Source of the DNA: Deltaproteobacteria bacterium
Lineage (GTDB): Bacteria; Myxococcota_A; Polyangia; Polyangiales; Ga0077539
Length of the DNA: 64,000 bases
Direction of reading: 5' to 3'
NCBI GenBank assembly: GCA_030694465.1
Contig: JAUXYJ010000023.1
Coordinates: 186,001 to 250,000, forward strand
The notes beneath the pieces were generated by a model. It saw only the letters and a list, made by a program, of their open reading frames with translations. It made no database searches and had not been told where the DNA came from. Below are positions 55,168-64,000 of this stretch, piece after piece (positions within the stretch are counted from its first letter, which is position 1; every line of letters starts with the position of its first letter). The translations under genes and the position numbers were made by a program.

Positions 55168-56631
55168 ATGGCTCTCAAGGGTGTGCACCTAGGCTTTGCA
55201 CTGACTGTGTCGATGACGGCCTGCGCTGGGCCGCTGGGTACGCCAGACGCGTCCTCGGACGTGGTGGCGGACGCGCCTAACGATGCGATCGTAGCGAGCG
55301 ACGTCGAAGCGACGCCTGAGTCTGGGCCTCCACCGGTTCGGATGCTCCGGTATGTCCCGCAGGGATGTGCGCACACCGTGCGAACGCCTCCACGCGCAAT
55401 GGGCCTCGTGCAGGGTGATCGCGGCACGCTTGGCCCATCACCAATGCCCCGCGCGGTGCACGTAAACTTCGCCGCCGCACCTCAGACCACCGCGGCTTTC
55501 TTGTGGAACACAGACCCGCAGACCCTCGCATCGGTCGTTGAGTACGGCACTGCCCCGGATCGACTCGACCAGAACGCCGTGGGTCACGTGATGACAGTAG
55601 GGCCCGTCGAGCGTGTGACGACGCACGAGGTCCACGTGTGTGACCTCCGCCCCAACACGACATACTACTACCGCGTCGGCGGATCGTCTGCATTTTCGCA
55701 GGTACAATCATTTCGTACGGCTCCCGACAGCGCGCTCGCTCCGGTGAGCTTTGCGTTCTGCGGCGACTCGCGCGGCGACGTGATGGTGTGGCAACAGGTC
55801 AACGAGGCCATCGCGCGCCAGTCTGGAATGCGCCAACCCGACGCGCTGCTGTTCACAGGCGACGCGGTGGACATCGGCCTGATCCAGACCGAGTGGGACG
55901 GCTGGTTTCGCGGCGCGCGCAACACCCTCGCGACCATGCCGTTCGTGATGGCCCACGGAAATCACGAGGGCCTCGCGGTCAATTATCTCTCGCAATTTGC
56001 TCAGCCTCAGACGGACTCAGACCTGCAGAGCGAGATGTTTTTCTCGATGGACTACGGGCCCGTGCATCTGGTCGTTCTCAACGACACCGGCAGCGGCAAC
56101 CTCCAAGAGATCCTTGAGAACACCGAGCGCGTCTGGCTCGAAGCAGACCTGCAGCGCGCAGAGTCCCGACGTGCGCAAGTGCCCTGGATTGTCGTGATGC
56201 ATCACAAGGGCGCGTTCTCGAGCGCCTCGCACACCGACGACGCCGACACCGCCATCATTCGACGCGTTTGGGCGCCTATTTTCGCGAGATTTCACGTCGA
56301 CGCGGTGCTCAACGGGCACGACCATCACTTCGAGCTCACCCATCCGCTCGATGGCGCGGGCGCTCCGGTCGTGGCTCCCGCGTACGGTGTGACCTATGTC
56401 ACCGCGGCAGCGTCTGGCGCGCCCTTGTACGGTCGCAATGTGACCCAGCCGTGGACACGAACGCTGCAGCGCACGGTGAACTTTGGTCTCTTGCGCGCGA
56501 GCAAGACCTCGCTGCAGCTTGACGGATTTCGTGTGGACGAAGCGGGCCTGCCCAGCGCCATCGTGGATTCGTGTGTGCACATCGAGCGCGACACCGACGG
56601 AAGTGCCCCAACGCATCGGCCCTGCATCTGA
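55168..56631 (+). CDS. Purple-acid-phosphatase-like metallophosphatase lipoprotein
   Basis: The 487-residue protein begins MALKGVHLGFALTVSMTACA with a probable lipobox at Cys19. An N-terminal fibronectin-like region of purple acid phosphatases (about 70-175; LRPNTTYYYRVGG) precedes a calcineurin-type metallophosphatase domain. The metal motifs are GDSRGD, FTGDAVD, HGNHE, MHHKG and NGHDHHFEL, complete in order. It would hydrolyse phosphate esters at the surface or in the periplasm. An ATG at 55150 is an alternative start. A Cys-rich C-terminal tail ends at residue 487. Confidence 0.85.
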   Translation: MALKGVHLGFALTVSMTACAGPLGTPDASSDVVADAPNDAIVASDVEATPESGPPPVRMLRYVPQGCAHTVRTPPRAMGLVQGDRGTLGPSPMPRAVHVNFAAAPQTTAAFLWNTDPQTLASVVEYGTAPDRLDQNAVGHVMTVGPVERVTTHEVHVCDLRPNTTYYYRVGGSSAFSQVQSFRTAPDSALAPVSFAFCGDSRGDVMVWQQVNEAIARQSGMRQPDALLFTGDAVDIGLIQTEWDGWFRGARNTLATMPFVMAHGNHEGLAVNYLSQFAQPQTDSDLQSEMFFSMDYGPVHLVVLNDTGSGNLQEILENTERVWLEADLQRAESRRAQVPWIVVMHHKGAFSSASHTDDADTAIIRRVWAPIFARFHVDAVLNGHDHHFELTHPLDGAGAPVVAPAYGVTYVTAAASGAPLYGRNVTQPWTRTLQRTVNFGLLRASKTSLQLDGFRVDEAGLPSAIVDSCVHIERDTDGSAPTHRPCI

Positions 56632-56730
56632 AATGCGTGCGATCGGCGCGCAAAATCGCCGGTATTTCGCGAGCGTTGGCAGAAGCACACTTGACCGAGT
56701 GGCCCGCGGTCTGCGATTGCACTCGGTGCA

Positions 56731-58224
56731 ATGACCATTAAGCTCCAGCATCTCATCGGTGGCGAATCGCTCGACAACGGCGACGGTCGCACGTTTGAAA
56801 TTCACTCTCCCGCCGACGACTCGCTCGTGGGCATCGCGCCCCGCGGGACCAGCGCCGAGGTCGATCGCGCGGTGAAGACGGCACGCGAGGCATTTGCCAC
56901 GTGGAGTCGCATGCCCGCGCCCGCTCGCGGCGAGATTCTGATGCGCTCGGGGCGCATTCTTGAGACGCGCAAAGACGAGATCGCGGCCGTGATGGGACGC
57001 GAGATGGGCAAGCGTCTTGAAGAGGCCCGCGGAGACATCCAAGAGGCGATTGACACGGCGTACTACGCGGCCACCGAGGGACGAAGGCTCTTTGGTCGCA
57101 CGGCGCCGTCCGAGCTTCCCAACAAGTTTGGCATGACCATCCGCCGCCCCATCGGCGTCGCCGGGATTATCACCGCGTGGAACTTTCCGATCGCGGTCCC
57201 GAGCTGGAAGATCTACCCCGCGCTCGTATGCGGCAATACCGTCGTGTGGAAGCCCGCCGAAGAAGCTCCCTGCTCGGGCGCCATGTTCGCGCAGGCGCTC
57301 TACGACGCAGGCCTCCCCAAGGGCGTGCTCAACGTGATCCATGGCCTCGGTGAAGAAGCCGGCGCTTCGCTCGTCGCGCACCCCAACGTGAGCTGCTTGT
57401 CCTTCACGGGCGGCACCGAGGTGGGCAAACTGATCGCCTCCGAGGGCGGAAAGACCCTCAAGCACATCTCGCTCGAATTGGGCGGAAAAAACCCGGTGAT
57501 CGTCCTCGAAGACGCCGACATCGACCTCGCGGTGGACGGGATCCTCTGGGGCGCTTTTGGCACCGCCGGCCAGCGCTGCACCGCGACCTCGCGTTTGATC
57601 GCGGTGGGCAACGTCCACGAGCGGCTGCTCCCCAAGCTCATCGCGCGTGCCAAAGAGCTCGTGCTCGGCGACCCCGCGGACCCCAAGGTCAACGTCGGAC
57701 CGCTGATTTCGAAAGAGCACCGCGACCGCGTGCATAGCTTCGTCGAGAAGGGCCGCAGCGAGGGCGCCGTGATGGTCACCGGTGGCGCGATTCCCACCGA
57801 GGGACCTCTTGCAAAGGGCTGGTTCTATCCAGCGACCATCGCAGACAACGTCAAGCGGGGCAGCACGCTCGCGCTGCGTGAGGTCTTCGGTCCCGTGCTC
57901 TCGGTCCTCCGTGCAAAGGACCTAGACGAGGCGATCGAGATCGCGAACGAAGTCGAATACGGTCTCTCGTCGTCGATTTACACGGCCAATGTCAACGCAG
58001 CGTTTCGTGGCATCGAGCGAATCGACGCGGGAATTACCTATGTCAACGCGCCCACCATCGGCGCAGAGGCACACTTTCCTTTCGGCGGCGTCAAGGGAAC
58101 AGGCAACGGACACCGCGAGGGTGGCTGGGCTCCCTACGAGTTCTTTAGCGAGGTCAAGACCGTGTACATCGACTACTCGGGCGGGCTCCAGCGCGCACAA
58201 ATCGATAACCGCCTAGACGACTGA
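56731..58224 (+). CDS. NAD(P)+-dependent aldehyde dehydrogenase
   Basis: The 497-residue protein has all ALDH catalytic residues: Asn151 (TAWNFP), Lys174, Glu249 (LELGGKNP) and Cys283 (GTAGQRCT). The C-terminal segment GAEAHFPFGGVKGTGNGHREGG is typical of the group that oxidises semialdehydes such as alpha-ketoglutaric semialdehyde. No signal peptide. It oxidises an aldehyde to the acid with NAD+ or NADP+. The exact substrate cannot be assigned. Confidence 0.95.
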   Translation: MTIKLQHLIGGESLDNGDGRTFEIHSPADDSLVGIAPRGTSAEVDRAVKTAREAFATWSRMPAPARGEILMRSGRILETRKDEIAAVMGREMGKRLEEARGDIQEAIDTAYYAATEGRRLFGRTAPSELPNKFGMTIRRPIGVAGIITAWNFPIAVPSWKIYPALVCGNTVVWKPAEEAPCSGAMFAQALYDAGLPKGVLNVIHGLGEEAGASLVAHPNVSCLSFTGGTEVGKLIASEGGKTLKHISLELGGKNPVIVLEDADIDLAVDGILWGAFGTAGQRCTATSRLIAVGNVHERLLPKLIARAKELVLGDPADPKVNVGPLISKEHRDRVHSFVEKGRSEGAVMVTGGAIPTEGPLAKGWFYPATIADNVKRGSTLALREVFGPVLSVLRAKDLDEAIEIANEVEYGLSSSIYTANVNAAFRGIERIDAGITYVNAPTIGAEAHFPFGGVKGTGNGHREGGWAPYEFFSEVKTVYIDYSGGLQRAQIDNRLDD

Positions 58225-58273
58225 CGGGTGGGTTTCGCATCGCGATTCTCCGCGGTAGAGTCCCGAGATCGTG

Positions 58274-58936
58274 ATGCATCGTCCTTTCGCTTGGTCCACG
58301 CTGGTCGTTCTATCTTCTGCGCTCTCGTTCGTCGCGTGTGCGCCCATGGAGGGACCGACCGATGGCCCCCAAGGGACCGACGCCACGCTGCTCGATCGGG
58401 CGTCGCAGACCGACACCGCGGCGATCGAAGACAGCGCGACACAAGAAGACACAGCGATCGTTCCGATGGACCGAACAGTGCCCCCAACGGACACGCGCGG
58501 TCCGGTCTCGTGCGTCGATTGGTGCACTTATTTGCTGGTCGAATGCGGTGACCCTCCGTCGCTTGCCAACAACACTTGTGTCGGTCGCTGCGGCACCATT
58601 GGCAACCCACAGAGCGCGGTCGCGTGCTTGCGAATGACCTCGTGCCTCGATCTCCGCGCGGCGATCTCGCGAGGCACTACGATCTGTGACCTGACCCCGC
58701 CGGGTGACGGCGGCACACGCACAGACGCTGCTGCGCCCACCGACGCGCGCACAGACGCCACCGCTCCGACCGATGCGCGCACAGATGCTGCCACGGACGC
58801 GCGCACAGATGCTGCCACGGACGCGCGCACAGACGCTGCCACGGACGCGCGCACAGACGCTGCCGCTCCGACCGACGCGCGCACAGACGCTGTCACGGAC
58901 GCACGCACAGACGCCGTCGCAGACACGCGCGGATGA
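58274..58936 (+). CDS. Lipoprotein with Cys domain and Thr/Asp/Ala tandem repeats
   Basis: The 220-residue product has a signal peptide ending with lipobox FVAC (Cys22), an Asp/Thr linker and a Cys-containing domain of about 70 residues (SCVDWCTYLLVECGDPPS). From about residue 149 the sequence is an 8- to 10-residue repeat (ARTDAATD and ARTDAAAPTD). The ATG at 58274 is preferred over GTG at 58271. Its stop overlaps the start of the ABC ATPase gene (ATGA), so it is translationally coupled to an exporter. The repeat tail may span the cell wall. Confidence 0.7.
   Translation: MHRPFAWSTLVVLSSALSFVACAPMEGPTDGPQGTDATLLDRASQTDTAAIEDSATQEDTAIVPMDRTVPPTDTRGPVSCVDWCTYLLVECGDPPSLANNTCVGRCGTIGNPQSAVACLRMTSCLDLRAAISRGTTICDLTPPGDGGTRTDAAAPTDARTDATAPTDARTDAATDARTDAATDARTDAATDARTDAAAPTDARTDAVTDARTDAVADTRG
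58718..58933 (+). repeat. 24-30 bp in-frame tandem repeats
   Basis: Eight units of 24 or 30 bp, such as ACAGATGCTGCCACGGAC, encode the RTDAATDA repeat at the C-terminus of the lipoprotein. The units are almost identical, so copy number should vary between strains. Confidence 0.8.
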
Positions 58937-59901
58937 GTGACGCGCCCATCGTCGTCGAGGCGCTGGTGAAGCGCTTCGCAGAGAACGCCAAGCCTGCGCT
59001 CGACGGTGCTCAATTTCGCGTACGTGCAGGGCACTCGGCGTGTCTGCTCGGGCCCAATGGCGCCGGAAAAACCACGCTGATTCGCATTCTCACCGGTGCC
59101 CTCGCGCCTACCTCGGGGCACGCGCTGCTCTTTGGAGCGCGATCAGGCGATCCGCGCTGGGAGACCCACCGTCGCCGCGTCGGAGTCGTCCCGCAACTCC
59201 CTGGGATGTACCGCGACCTCACCGCGCGTGAGTACCTCGCCCTCGTGCAGGGAGTGTATGGCCGTGGGGACGTCGCCGAGAGCGCAAAGCGCCTGGGATT
59301 TACCCGCAAATTGCTCGCGCAAAAGATGGCCGAGCTCTCGGGTGGCTGGCAGCGTCGGCTGACCCTCGCCGCGGCATTGCTCCCCGATCCCGAGCTCATC
59401 GTGCTCGATGAGCCCACCGTGGGGCTTGACCCCGTCGCTGCGCGCGATGTGTTGGCGCTGCTGCGCGAGGCCATGAAGGGGCGCACGACGCTGCTTTGCA
59501 CCCACAACCTCGCCGAGGCCGAACAGCTCTGTGACATGGTGGTCGTCTTGCGCGAAGGCCGGGTCATTTTAGACGAGTCGCTCACGTCGTTGCGCACGAA
59601 GGCTGCCTCAAGAGTGACGCTCGGATGCAACGAAGGAGCTGAGAAATTGCTCGCATTTGTGCACGCTGAGGCGCCCAATCTTCGCACCGAATCGCTGCGC
59701 TGGAGCGACGCCGTTGTGACCGCACCCACGATCGTTGGAGAGCACGTCAAGCTCTCGATGCACCACCCACGTGAGCTCTTGCCAGTGCTGCTCGGCGCGA
59801 TGGTCTCGCACGGGCTCAGCGTGTACGAATGCACGGCAGGCGCGCCCACGCTTGAGGACCTGTTTATCGCCGCTGTGGGCGAAGGAGCGACCACGCCATG
59901 A
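58933..59901 (+). CDS. ABC transporter ATP-binding protein
   Basis: The 322-residue protein has Walker A GPNGAGKTT (40-48), a Q-loop, signature LSGGWQRR and Walker B ELIVLDEPTVGLDP, with an H-loop CTHNLAEAE. The C-terminal 90 residues are an extension without a match. It overlaps the lipoprotein stop at the 5' end and the permease start at the 3' end. It probably powers an export system with the permease below. Confidence 0.93.
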   Translation: MSDAPIVVEALVKRFAENAKPALDGAQFRVRAGHSACLLGPNGAGKTTLIRILTGALAPTSGHALLFGARSGDPRWETHRRRVGVVPQLPGMYRDLTAREYLALVQGVYGRGDVAESAKRLGFTRKLLAQKMAELSGGWQRRLTLAAALLPDPELIVLDEPTVGLDPVAARDVLALLREAMKGRTTLLCTHNLAEAEQLCDMVVVLREGRVILDESLTSLRTKAASRVTLGCNEGAEKLLAFVHAEAPNLRTESLRWSDAVVTAPTIVGEHVKLSMHHPRELLPVLLGAMVSHGLSVYECTAGAPTLEDLFIAAVGEGATTP

Positions 59902-60650
59902 GCGCACTGAAGACACTGTTGCGCAAAGAAGCTCTGCAGCTGATGCGCTCTCGAAGTGCGCTCGCCACCGCCACACTTTTGCCTGCACTTTTGCTGATGG
60001 TTGCGCCCTTGGGACAAATGGCAGCGCTGCTCCGCGCCGACCACAAGGGCTGGGAGACGGTGCTCCCGCCCAACTTTCGCGCGCCGCCTGGGCTCGTCGG
60101 GATCGAGCGCGACGCGTCGGTGTTGCTGCGATTTCTCATGGGATGTCTCGTCGCGATGGGAGGGCTCGTAGTGCCCGCTGTGGCCGCGTCGTACACGATG
60201 GTGGCCGAGCGTGAGTCGCGCACACTTGAGCTCTTGGCCGCGCTCCCTGTACGGATCCGTGACGTATTGGGCGCCAAACTCGCAGTGATTTTTGCCCTCG
60301 CGGTGGCCGTAACGACCGCGATGCTCACCCTCGATGTGGTCGTCATGCTGCGCTTGCATCTGGCCACGGTGCCCTTTGTGTTGAGCCTGTTTGTCTTGCT
60401 CCTCTGTGCGCTGCTGTACTCGACCGCGAGCGCGCTGCTCATGTCGCTCTTGGCGCGTGATTTTCGCACCGCGAATCAGCTCGGTGGCGCGCTCTTGGGT
60501 CCCACCACGGTGATCGCTGTGGTTGTGCTCGCGTATGGGCCACCGGGAGCGCTCGCCGTGCTCGTGCTCGCGCTGATCTTTCTGGTCGCCGCCGGAATCG
60601 CGCTGTACGTAGCCCTCCGTGTGGTCACCTTCGAGCGCTTGCTTCGCTGA
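59898..60650 (+). CDS. ABC-2 type transporter permease
   Basis: The 250-residue protein has six predicted helices and the ABC-2 motif ESRTLELLAALPVRIRDVLG at about residues 105-125, which marks the coupling loop. It overlaps the ATPase stop (ATGA), so the two form one complex that probably exports a lipid, drug or surface polymer. Confidence 0.9.
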   Translation: MSALKTLLRKEALQLMRSRSALATATLLPALLLMVAPLGQMAALLRADHKGWETVLPPNFRAPPGLVGIERDASVLLRFLMGCLVAMGGLVVPAVAASYTMVAERESRTLELLAALPVRIRDVLGAKLAVIFALAVAVTTAMLTLDVVVMLRLHLATVPFVLSLFVLLLCALLYSTASALLMSLLARDFRTANQLGGALLGPTTVIAVVVLAYGPPGALAVLVLALIFLVAAGIALYVALRVVTFERLLR

Positions 60651-60678
60651 CAGACAATGTCCATCACAAGTGTCTGTC
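60649..60678 (+). terminator. Inverted repeat after the ABC permease gene
   Basis: GACAGACA and TGTCTGTC, separated by 14 bases, form a perfect 8-bp stem overlapping the permease stop. It is a likely transcription-end hairpin, or an operator for the downstream recQ-like gene; no T tract follows. Confidence 0.4.
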
Positions 60679-60732
60679 TGTTGCACGAAGGTGCGATCTC
60701 AATGCTAGATCCATGGCAGATGGACCCGAACG

Positions 60733-62664
60733 ATGACGCTCGTGAGTGACACGCCAGAGCCCAAGCTACCGACACGCAGAGCGCCCACCATGGCGCAGCT
60801 CGAGCGCATGCTCGAAGAGCGCTTTGGGCTCAAAGGCTTTCGTCCGTGGCAGCGTGAGGCCATCGAGGCCGTGCTGCCCACGAGCTCGCGCGTATTGGTC
60901 GTCGCGCCAACAGGTGGCGGCAAATCGTTGACCTATCAGTTTCCGGCGACTGTGTTGCCGGGCGTCTGTGTCGTGATCTCGCCGCTGGTCGCCCTCATGG
61001 AAGACCAGGTTCGATCGCTCGAAGCCCGTGGAATTTCTGCGACGTATCTCGCCAGCAATCTCACGGCCAGCGTGCGCGCGGCCCGCGAACGAGGCCTGCG
61101 CGAAGGCCAATACAAGCTCATTTATGTCTCACCCGAGCGGCTCGCGTTTGACTCTGCGATTGATCAGCTCGCGAGGCTCAAGCCCTCGCTGGTTGCCATC
61201 GACGAAGCGCACTGTATCTCGCAGTGGGGGCACGATTTTCGGCCTGATTACGCGCGGTTGGGAGAGGTCCTGACGCGGCTAAACCCTCCGCGAGTGCTCG
61301 CGTGCACCGCGACGGCGACGCCGCACGTTCGAAGAGACATCCGCGAGAGCCTGCGGTTTGAGCCCGAGCGCACGGTCGAGATTCTACGTGGATTTGCGCG
61401 GCCTAATTTGCACTTCGAGGCGAGTTCAGTCGAGGGCCCTACCGAGGCACGCAAGCTCATGGAGGACGCCCTGAGCGCGCGGCTCGGCAGCCCCGCGAAG
61501 CCACGCGGTGGCGCGATTATTTATGCCGCTACACGCAAGATCACCGAGAAGCTCTCCGAACGATTGACCTCGCGCGGATGGAACAGCGCGGCCTACCACG
61601 CCGGCCTCGACGCCGCCCTGCGCACCAAGGTCTCTGCGCGCTTTGCCGCCAAAGACATCGACGTCGTAGTGGCGACCAACGCGTTCGGCATGGGGATCGA
61701 TCGCCCTGACATTCGCCTAGTCGTTCATGCGCAGCCACCGACGAGCATCGAGGCTTACTACCAAGAGGTCGGCCGCGCAGGGCGAGACGGCGCGGATGCG
61801 TACGGGCTCTTGTTGTGCTCGGGTCAAGACATCGCGTTGCGGCGCAGGTTGGTCGAGTTAGGACCCGACGGAGAGCGCGCGGACGAGCTGTCCATCGCGC
61901 GAAACTGGCGTCTTTTTCGAGAGCTATTGCGCTATCTCGACGCTGGGACGTGTCGCCACGACTTTGTCCTTCGGTACTTTGGCGACGAGCGAGAAGTGCT
62001 CGGAGGCTGCGGCCATTGCGACATCTGTGCGTCACTCGACGAGCTCGAGAACGAGCAGGACGCAAAGATCGTGACGGCCACGGTGCGCAAGGCGCTTGCA
62101 GGCGTCGCGCGTGCAAATAAGCGCGCAGGGCTCACGTCCGTTGCAGAGATGTTGCGGGGCGTGAGCAACGTAAAGACCGAGCGCTTTGGCTTCACGAGGC
62201 TCACGACGTTTGGGCTCTTTCGAGATCGCCCGCAGGCGTGGGTCTTGTCACTCTTGCGTGGACTGTTGACCGCGGGCTGGGTCGATCTCAGCACCGGAGA
62301 TTACCCGCTGCCCTTCGTGACCAAGAGCGGCTGGAAGACCATGACGACCGAAGAGCCCCTGCGCTTTCGGCTCCCGATCGAGCGACGAAAGCTCAGCAAA
62401 ACTGCACGCAAAGCGAGCGATGGCGCCACGGGGCTCTCTGCAGACGATGCCGCGCTCCTTGAGCGACTCCGGACCTGGCGCGCGGGCGTAGCCAAGAGCC
62501 GCGAGGTCCCCGCGTATGTCATCGCGCTTGATAAAACCCTGCTCGAAATCGCGACGCGACGACCGCGCACACTCCAAGCGCTCCCGGCTATTTTTGGTCT
62601 CGGTCCATCACGCATTGAGCTCTTCGGCGAGGAGCTCGTCCGGATCGTCACGGGCAACCGCTAG
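60733..62664 (+). CDS. recQ: RecQ-family ATP-dependent DNA helicase
   Basis: The 643-residue protein has helicase motif I (APTGGGKS, 58-65), motif II IDEAHCISQWGHDFRPDY (about 156-173) and motifs IV-VI. The RecQ zinc region is CRHDFVLRYF...CGHCDIC (four Cys), followed by a winged-helix RQC and a C-terminal HRDC domain (YVIALDKTLLEIA, about 595-640). The layout is full-length RecQ, which unwinds DNA 3' to 5' in recombination repair. The ATG at 60733 starts MTLVSDTPEP. Confidence 0.95.
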   Translation: MTLVSDTPEPKLPTRRAPTMAQLERMLEERFGLKGFRPWQREAIEAVLPTSSRVLVVAPTGGGKSLTYQFPATVLPGVCVVISPLVALMEDQVRSLEARGISATYLASNLTASVRAARERGLREGQYKLIYVSPERLAFDSAIDQLARLKPSLVAIDEAHCISQWGHDFRPDYARLGEVLTRLNPPRVLACTATATPHVRRDIRESLRFEPERTVEILRGFARPNLHFEASSVEGPTEARKLMEDALSARLGSPAKPRGGAIIYAATRKITEKLSERLTSRGWNSAAYHAGLDAALRTKVSARFAAKDIDVVVATNAFGMGIDRPDIRLVVHAQPPTSIEAYYQEVGRAGRDGADAYGLLLCSGQDIALRRRLVELGPDGERADELSIARNWRLFRELLRYLDAGTCRHDFVLRYFGDEREVLGGCGHCDICASLDELENEQDAKIVTATVRKALAGVARANKRAGLTSVAEMLRGVSNVKTERFGFTRLTTFGLFRDRPQAWVLSLLRGLLTAGWVDLSTGDYPLPFVTKSGWKTMTTEEPLRFRLPIERRKLSKTARKASDGATGLSADDAALLERLRTWRAGVAKSREVPAYVIALDKTLLEIATRRPRTLQALPAIFGLGPSRIELFGEELVRIVTGNR

Positions 62665-62693
62665 AGCGCCGCGGAGATTTTTGGCGGCCCCTG

Positions 62694-62721
62694 TTGACGA
62701 GCCCGAATGCAGGCTTATCTG
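62694..62721 (+). promoter_or_regulatory. Possible promoter for the Hsp20 gene
   Basis: TTGACG (62694-62699), a 16-bp spacer and TATCTG (62716-62721) lie about 170 bp upstream of the small heat-shock gene. The rest of the leader holds no obvious thermosensor hairpin. Confidence 0.35.
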
Positions 62722-62891
62722 TTGTGTCGGTCGCGCTTCCCAGCGGCCTTCACAAGCGCGCTGTGTGGCATCCAAGGGGCCCTAGCACCGCGCACCACTT
62801 GCGTCTCTCACGCCGGCTTTGCGTGCCCTGTGGGCTTCGCACGGACGAGGCCGTGCGGGCGCAATTCATAACACCTCAGAAGGAACTCATC

Positions 62892-63302
62892 ATGATCAGC
62901 CGTTTTGACCCGTTTAGCGACATTCAGCGTCTGCAAGATCAGTTTCGACGCGTGCATCAGCGCGAAGAACGCCCGCAATTTGTGCCGACGGTGGACATCT
63001 TCGAGGACGCCGAAGGCATTCATTTGCGAGCCGATTTGGCAGGGCTCAAGGCCGAGGACGTCCACGTGCAGTTCGAGAACCGCGTGCTCACCCTCTCGGG
63101 CGAACGCAAACAAGAACACGAGCGCGTGGCCGAGGGGTATCACCGCATTGAGCGCGCATACGGCCAGTTTTCGCGCTCGTTTGCGGTCCCGAGCAGCGTC
63201 GATGGCGAGAACATTCAGGCCACCATGCGCGAGGGAGTGCTCACACTCATGCTCCCCAAGAAGAGCCCCGCGCAGGCCCGTAAGATCACAGTCACTAGCT
63301 AA
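62892..63302 (+). CDS. Small heat shock protein, Hsp20 family
   Basis: The 136-residue protein has an alpha-crystallin domain (about 30-120: PTVDIFEDAEGIHLRADLAG, GERKQEH, GYHRIERAYGQFSRSFAVP) and a short C-terminal tail without a clear I-x-I motif (KITVTS). It holds unfolding proteins for refolding. The ATG at 62892 is preceded by AAGGA seven bases upstream. Confidence 0.92.
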   Translation: MISRFDPFSDIQRLQDQFRRVHQREERPQFVPTVDIFEDAEGIHLRADLAGLKAEDVHVQFENRVLTLSGERKQEHERVAEGYHRIERAYGQFSRSFAVPSSVDGENIQATMREGVLTLMLPKKSPAQARKITVTS

Positions 63303-63382
63303 CGGGTCCCGAACACACAGGATAGAGTGCTCGCGAGGATCTGGCGCACTGCTGCGAGCCCGCGCAGGGTAGCGTGCGCGCA

Positions 63383-64000
63383 ATGAGCCAGACGCCCCCC
63401 GAACCCCACGCGACCCGCCCAGTCCAAACGCTCACGGTCGTGTTGTGTCTTTTGGCAGCGGTCTCGCTCGCGCCCCTTGGGCTCCCGCTCATCCTTGCGG
63501 CCTGGTGTGCCGACATCGCGAGGCCCCTGATCGTGTGGCTCGAGCCCAAGCTCGGCGGTCGCAAAGCCGCCGCGGCCCTTGTGCTCACGCTGGTGCTCCT
63601 GGTCTCTGCCATGGCGTCGGTCGCGCTCGTGATTGCCCTCGCCTCGGGAGGGCAAGAGCTCCTCGCAAACGCGCGCGCAGCCATCACAGGGGAGAGAGCC
63701 TTTAGCAGCCTATTTACTGCACAAACTCAGCATACGCTGCGAGACTTTCCGCGCGACTGGCCTACGCTGATGAGCCGCTATGGCGCCAACGTATGGACCG
63801 CGGCGAGCAGCGTCGCGCGGGCGTCGGCGAGCGCGATCATCGCGGTCATTGTGTTCTTTGCGGGGCTCTACACGTTTGCCGCCGAGGGCCCCGCGGTGGG
63901 CGTCTGGCTCACCCGCAACAGCCCTCTGCCCAAACGGGCGATGGAGCGGCTCACAGCGGCGTTCTACGAGACCGGACGAGGGCTCATCGTGGCGGGCGGA
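63383..64000 (+). CDS. AI-2E/PerM-family permease, cut by the window edge
   Basis: From ATG 63383 an open frame of 206 codons runs off the right edge: MSQTPPEPHATRPVQTLTVV, then several hydrophobic helices (for example ALVLTLVLLVSAMASVALVI) and a loop GGQELLANARAA. The pattern is that of AI-2E/UPF0118 permeases, which are eight-helix proteins found near quorum sensing and ion transport. The last half is missing, so the call is tentative. Confidence 0.72.
   Translation, partial: MSQTPPEPHATRPVQTLTVVLCLLAAVSLAPLGLPLILAAWCADIARPLIVWLEPKLGGRKAAAALVLTLVLLVSAMASVALVIALASGGQELLANARAAITGERAFSSLFTAQTQHTLRDFPRDWPTLMSRYGANVWTAASSVARASASAIIAVIVFFAGLYTFAAEGPAVGVWLTRNSPLPKRAMERLTAAFYETGRGLIVAGG

Noticed and set aside
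56017..57735. Long antisense open frame of about 570 codons across the phosphatase and aldehyde dehydrogenase genes
   Set aside because: It is opposite to two well-supported genes, has no family similarity and results from GC-rich codon structure. The same applies to long antisense frames at 26462-27979 and 59010-60686.
58718..58933. Short regular repeats that could suggest a CRISPR array
   Set aside because: The units are contiguous, in frame and coding for RTDAATDA, with no unique spacers.

Overview
The window is about 64 kb of GC-rich DNA. It is packed with genes on both strands, many of them overlapping at ATGA, GTGA or TTGA junctions and several using GTG or TTG starts. Membrane-anchored Ser/Thr kinases, many lipoproteins with Asp/Ala/Thr-rich linkers after the lipobox, Cys-rich secreted domains and a self-contained TonB system point to a Myxococcota bacterium, most likely of the Polyangia/Sandaracinaceae type. 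That assignment is inference from gene style, not from a marker gene. No rRNA, tRNA, CRISPR array, prophage or insertion sequence was found. It reads as ordinary chromosome.

Layout. 1-16 kb: two tandem Ser/Thr kinases (the first cut by the window edge), a thiopurine-type methyltransferase, a 2046-residue macroglobulin-like protein of unknown role, a Cys-rich lipoprotein, a Pit-type phosphate transporter divergent from an ArsM-like arsenite methyltransferase with an overlapping hydrolase, an OPT transporter and a discoidin/NADase-type glycan-binding lipoprotein. 16-28 kb: a Rieske oxygenase, a membrane protein, an FAD oxidase, a cupin, a K+-dependent membrane pyrophosphatase, a NYN/LOTUS RNA-binding protein, and an oxidative stress locus (oxyR divergent from ahpC-ahpD) with a visible OxyR half operator. 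28-35 kb: exbB-exbD-tonB, a TonB-dependent receptor and a beta-helix lipoprotein, which together look like one complete outer-membrane import system. 35-45 kb: a low-molecular-weight phosphatase, a DksA-like factor, a GAF histidine kinase broken by an in-frame TAG, a polysaccharide deacetylase, and a clear cobalamin riboswitch that heads a two-gene lipoprotein operon (a beta-propeller protein plus a surface protein). 42-55 kb: a PEGA-domain kinase, a peptidylglycine-monooxygenase-like copper lipoprotein with a DoxX-like partner, an NAD+ DNA ligase with a second BRCT domain, and a group of Cys-rich, discoidin-like and propeller surface proteins. 55-64 kb: a purple-acid-phosphatase-like lipoprotein, an aldehyde dehydrogenase, a lipoprotein with tandem repeats overlapping an ABC exporter, RecQ, Hsp20 and a truncated AI-2E family permease.

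Two things stand out. The first is the cobalamin-riboswitch lipoprotein operon, which resembles in logic the BtuG surface B12-capture system of Bacteroides but has no BtuB receptor beside it. The second is a 20-bp palindrome, ACCCGGCGACGTCGCCGGGT and close variants, which recurs at gene ends and also inside the low-complexity linkers of lipoproteins and kinases.
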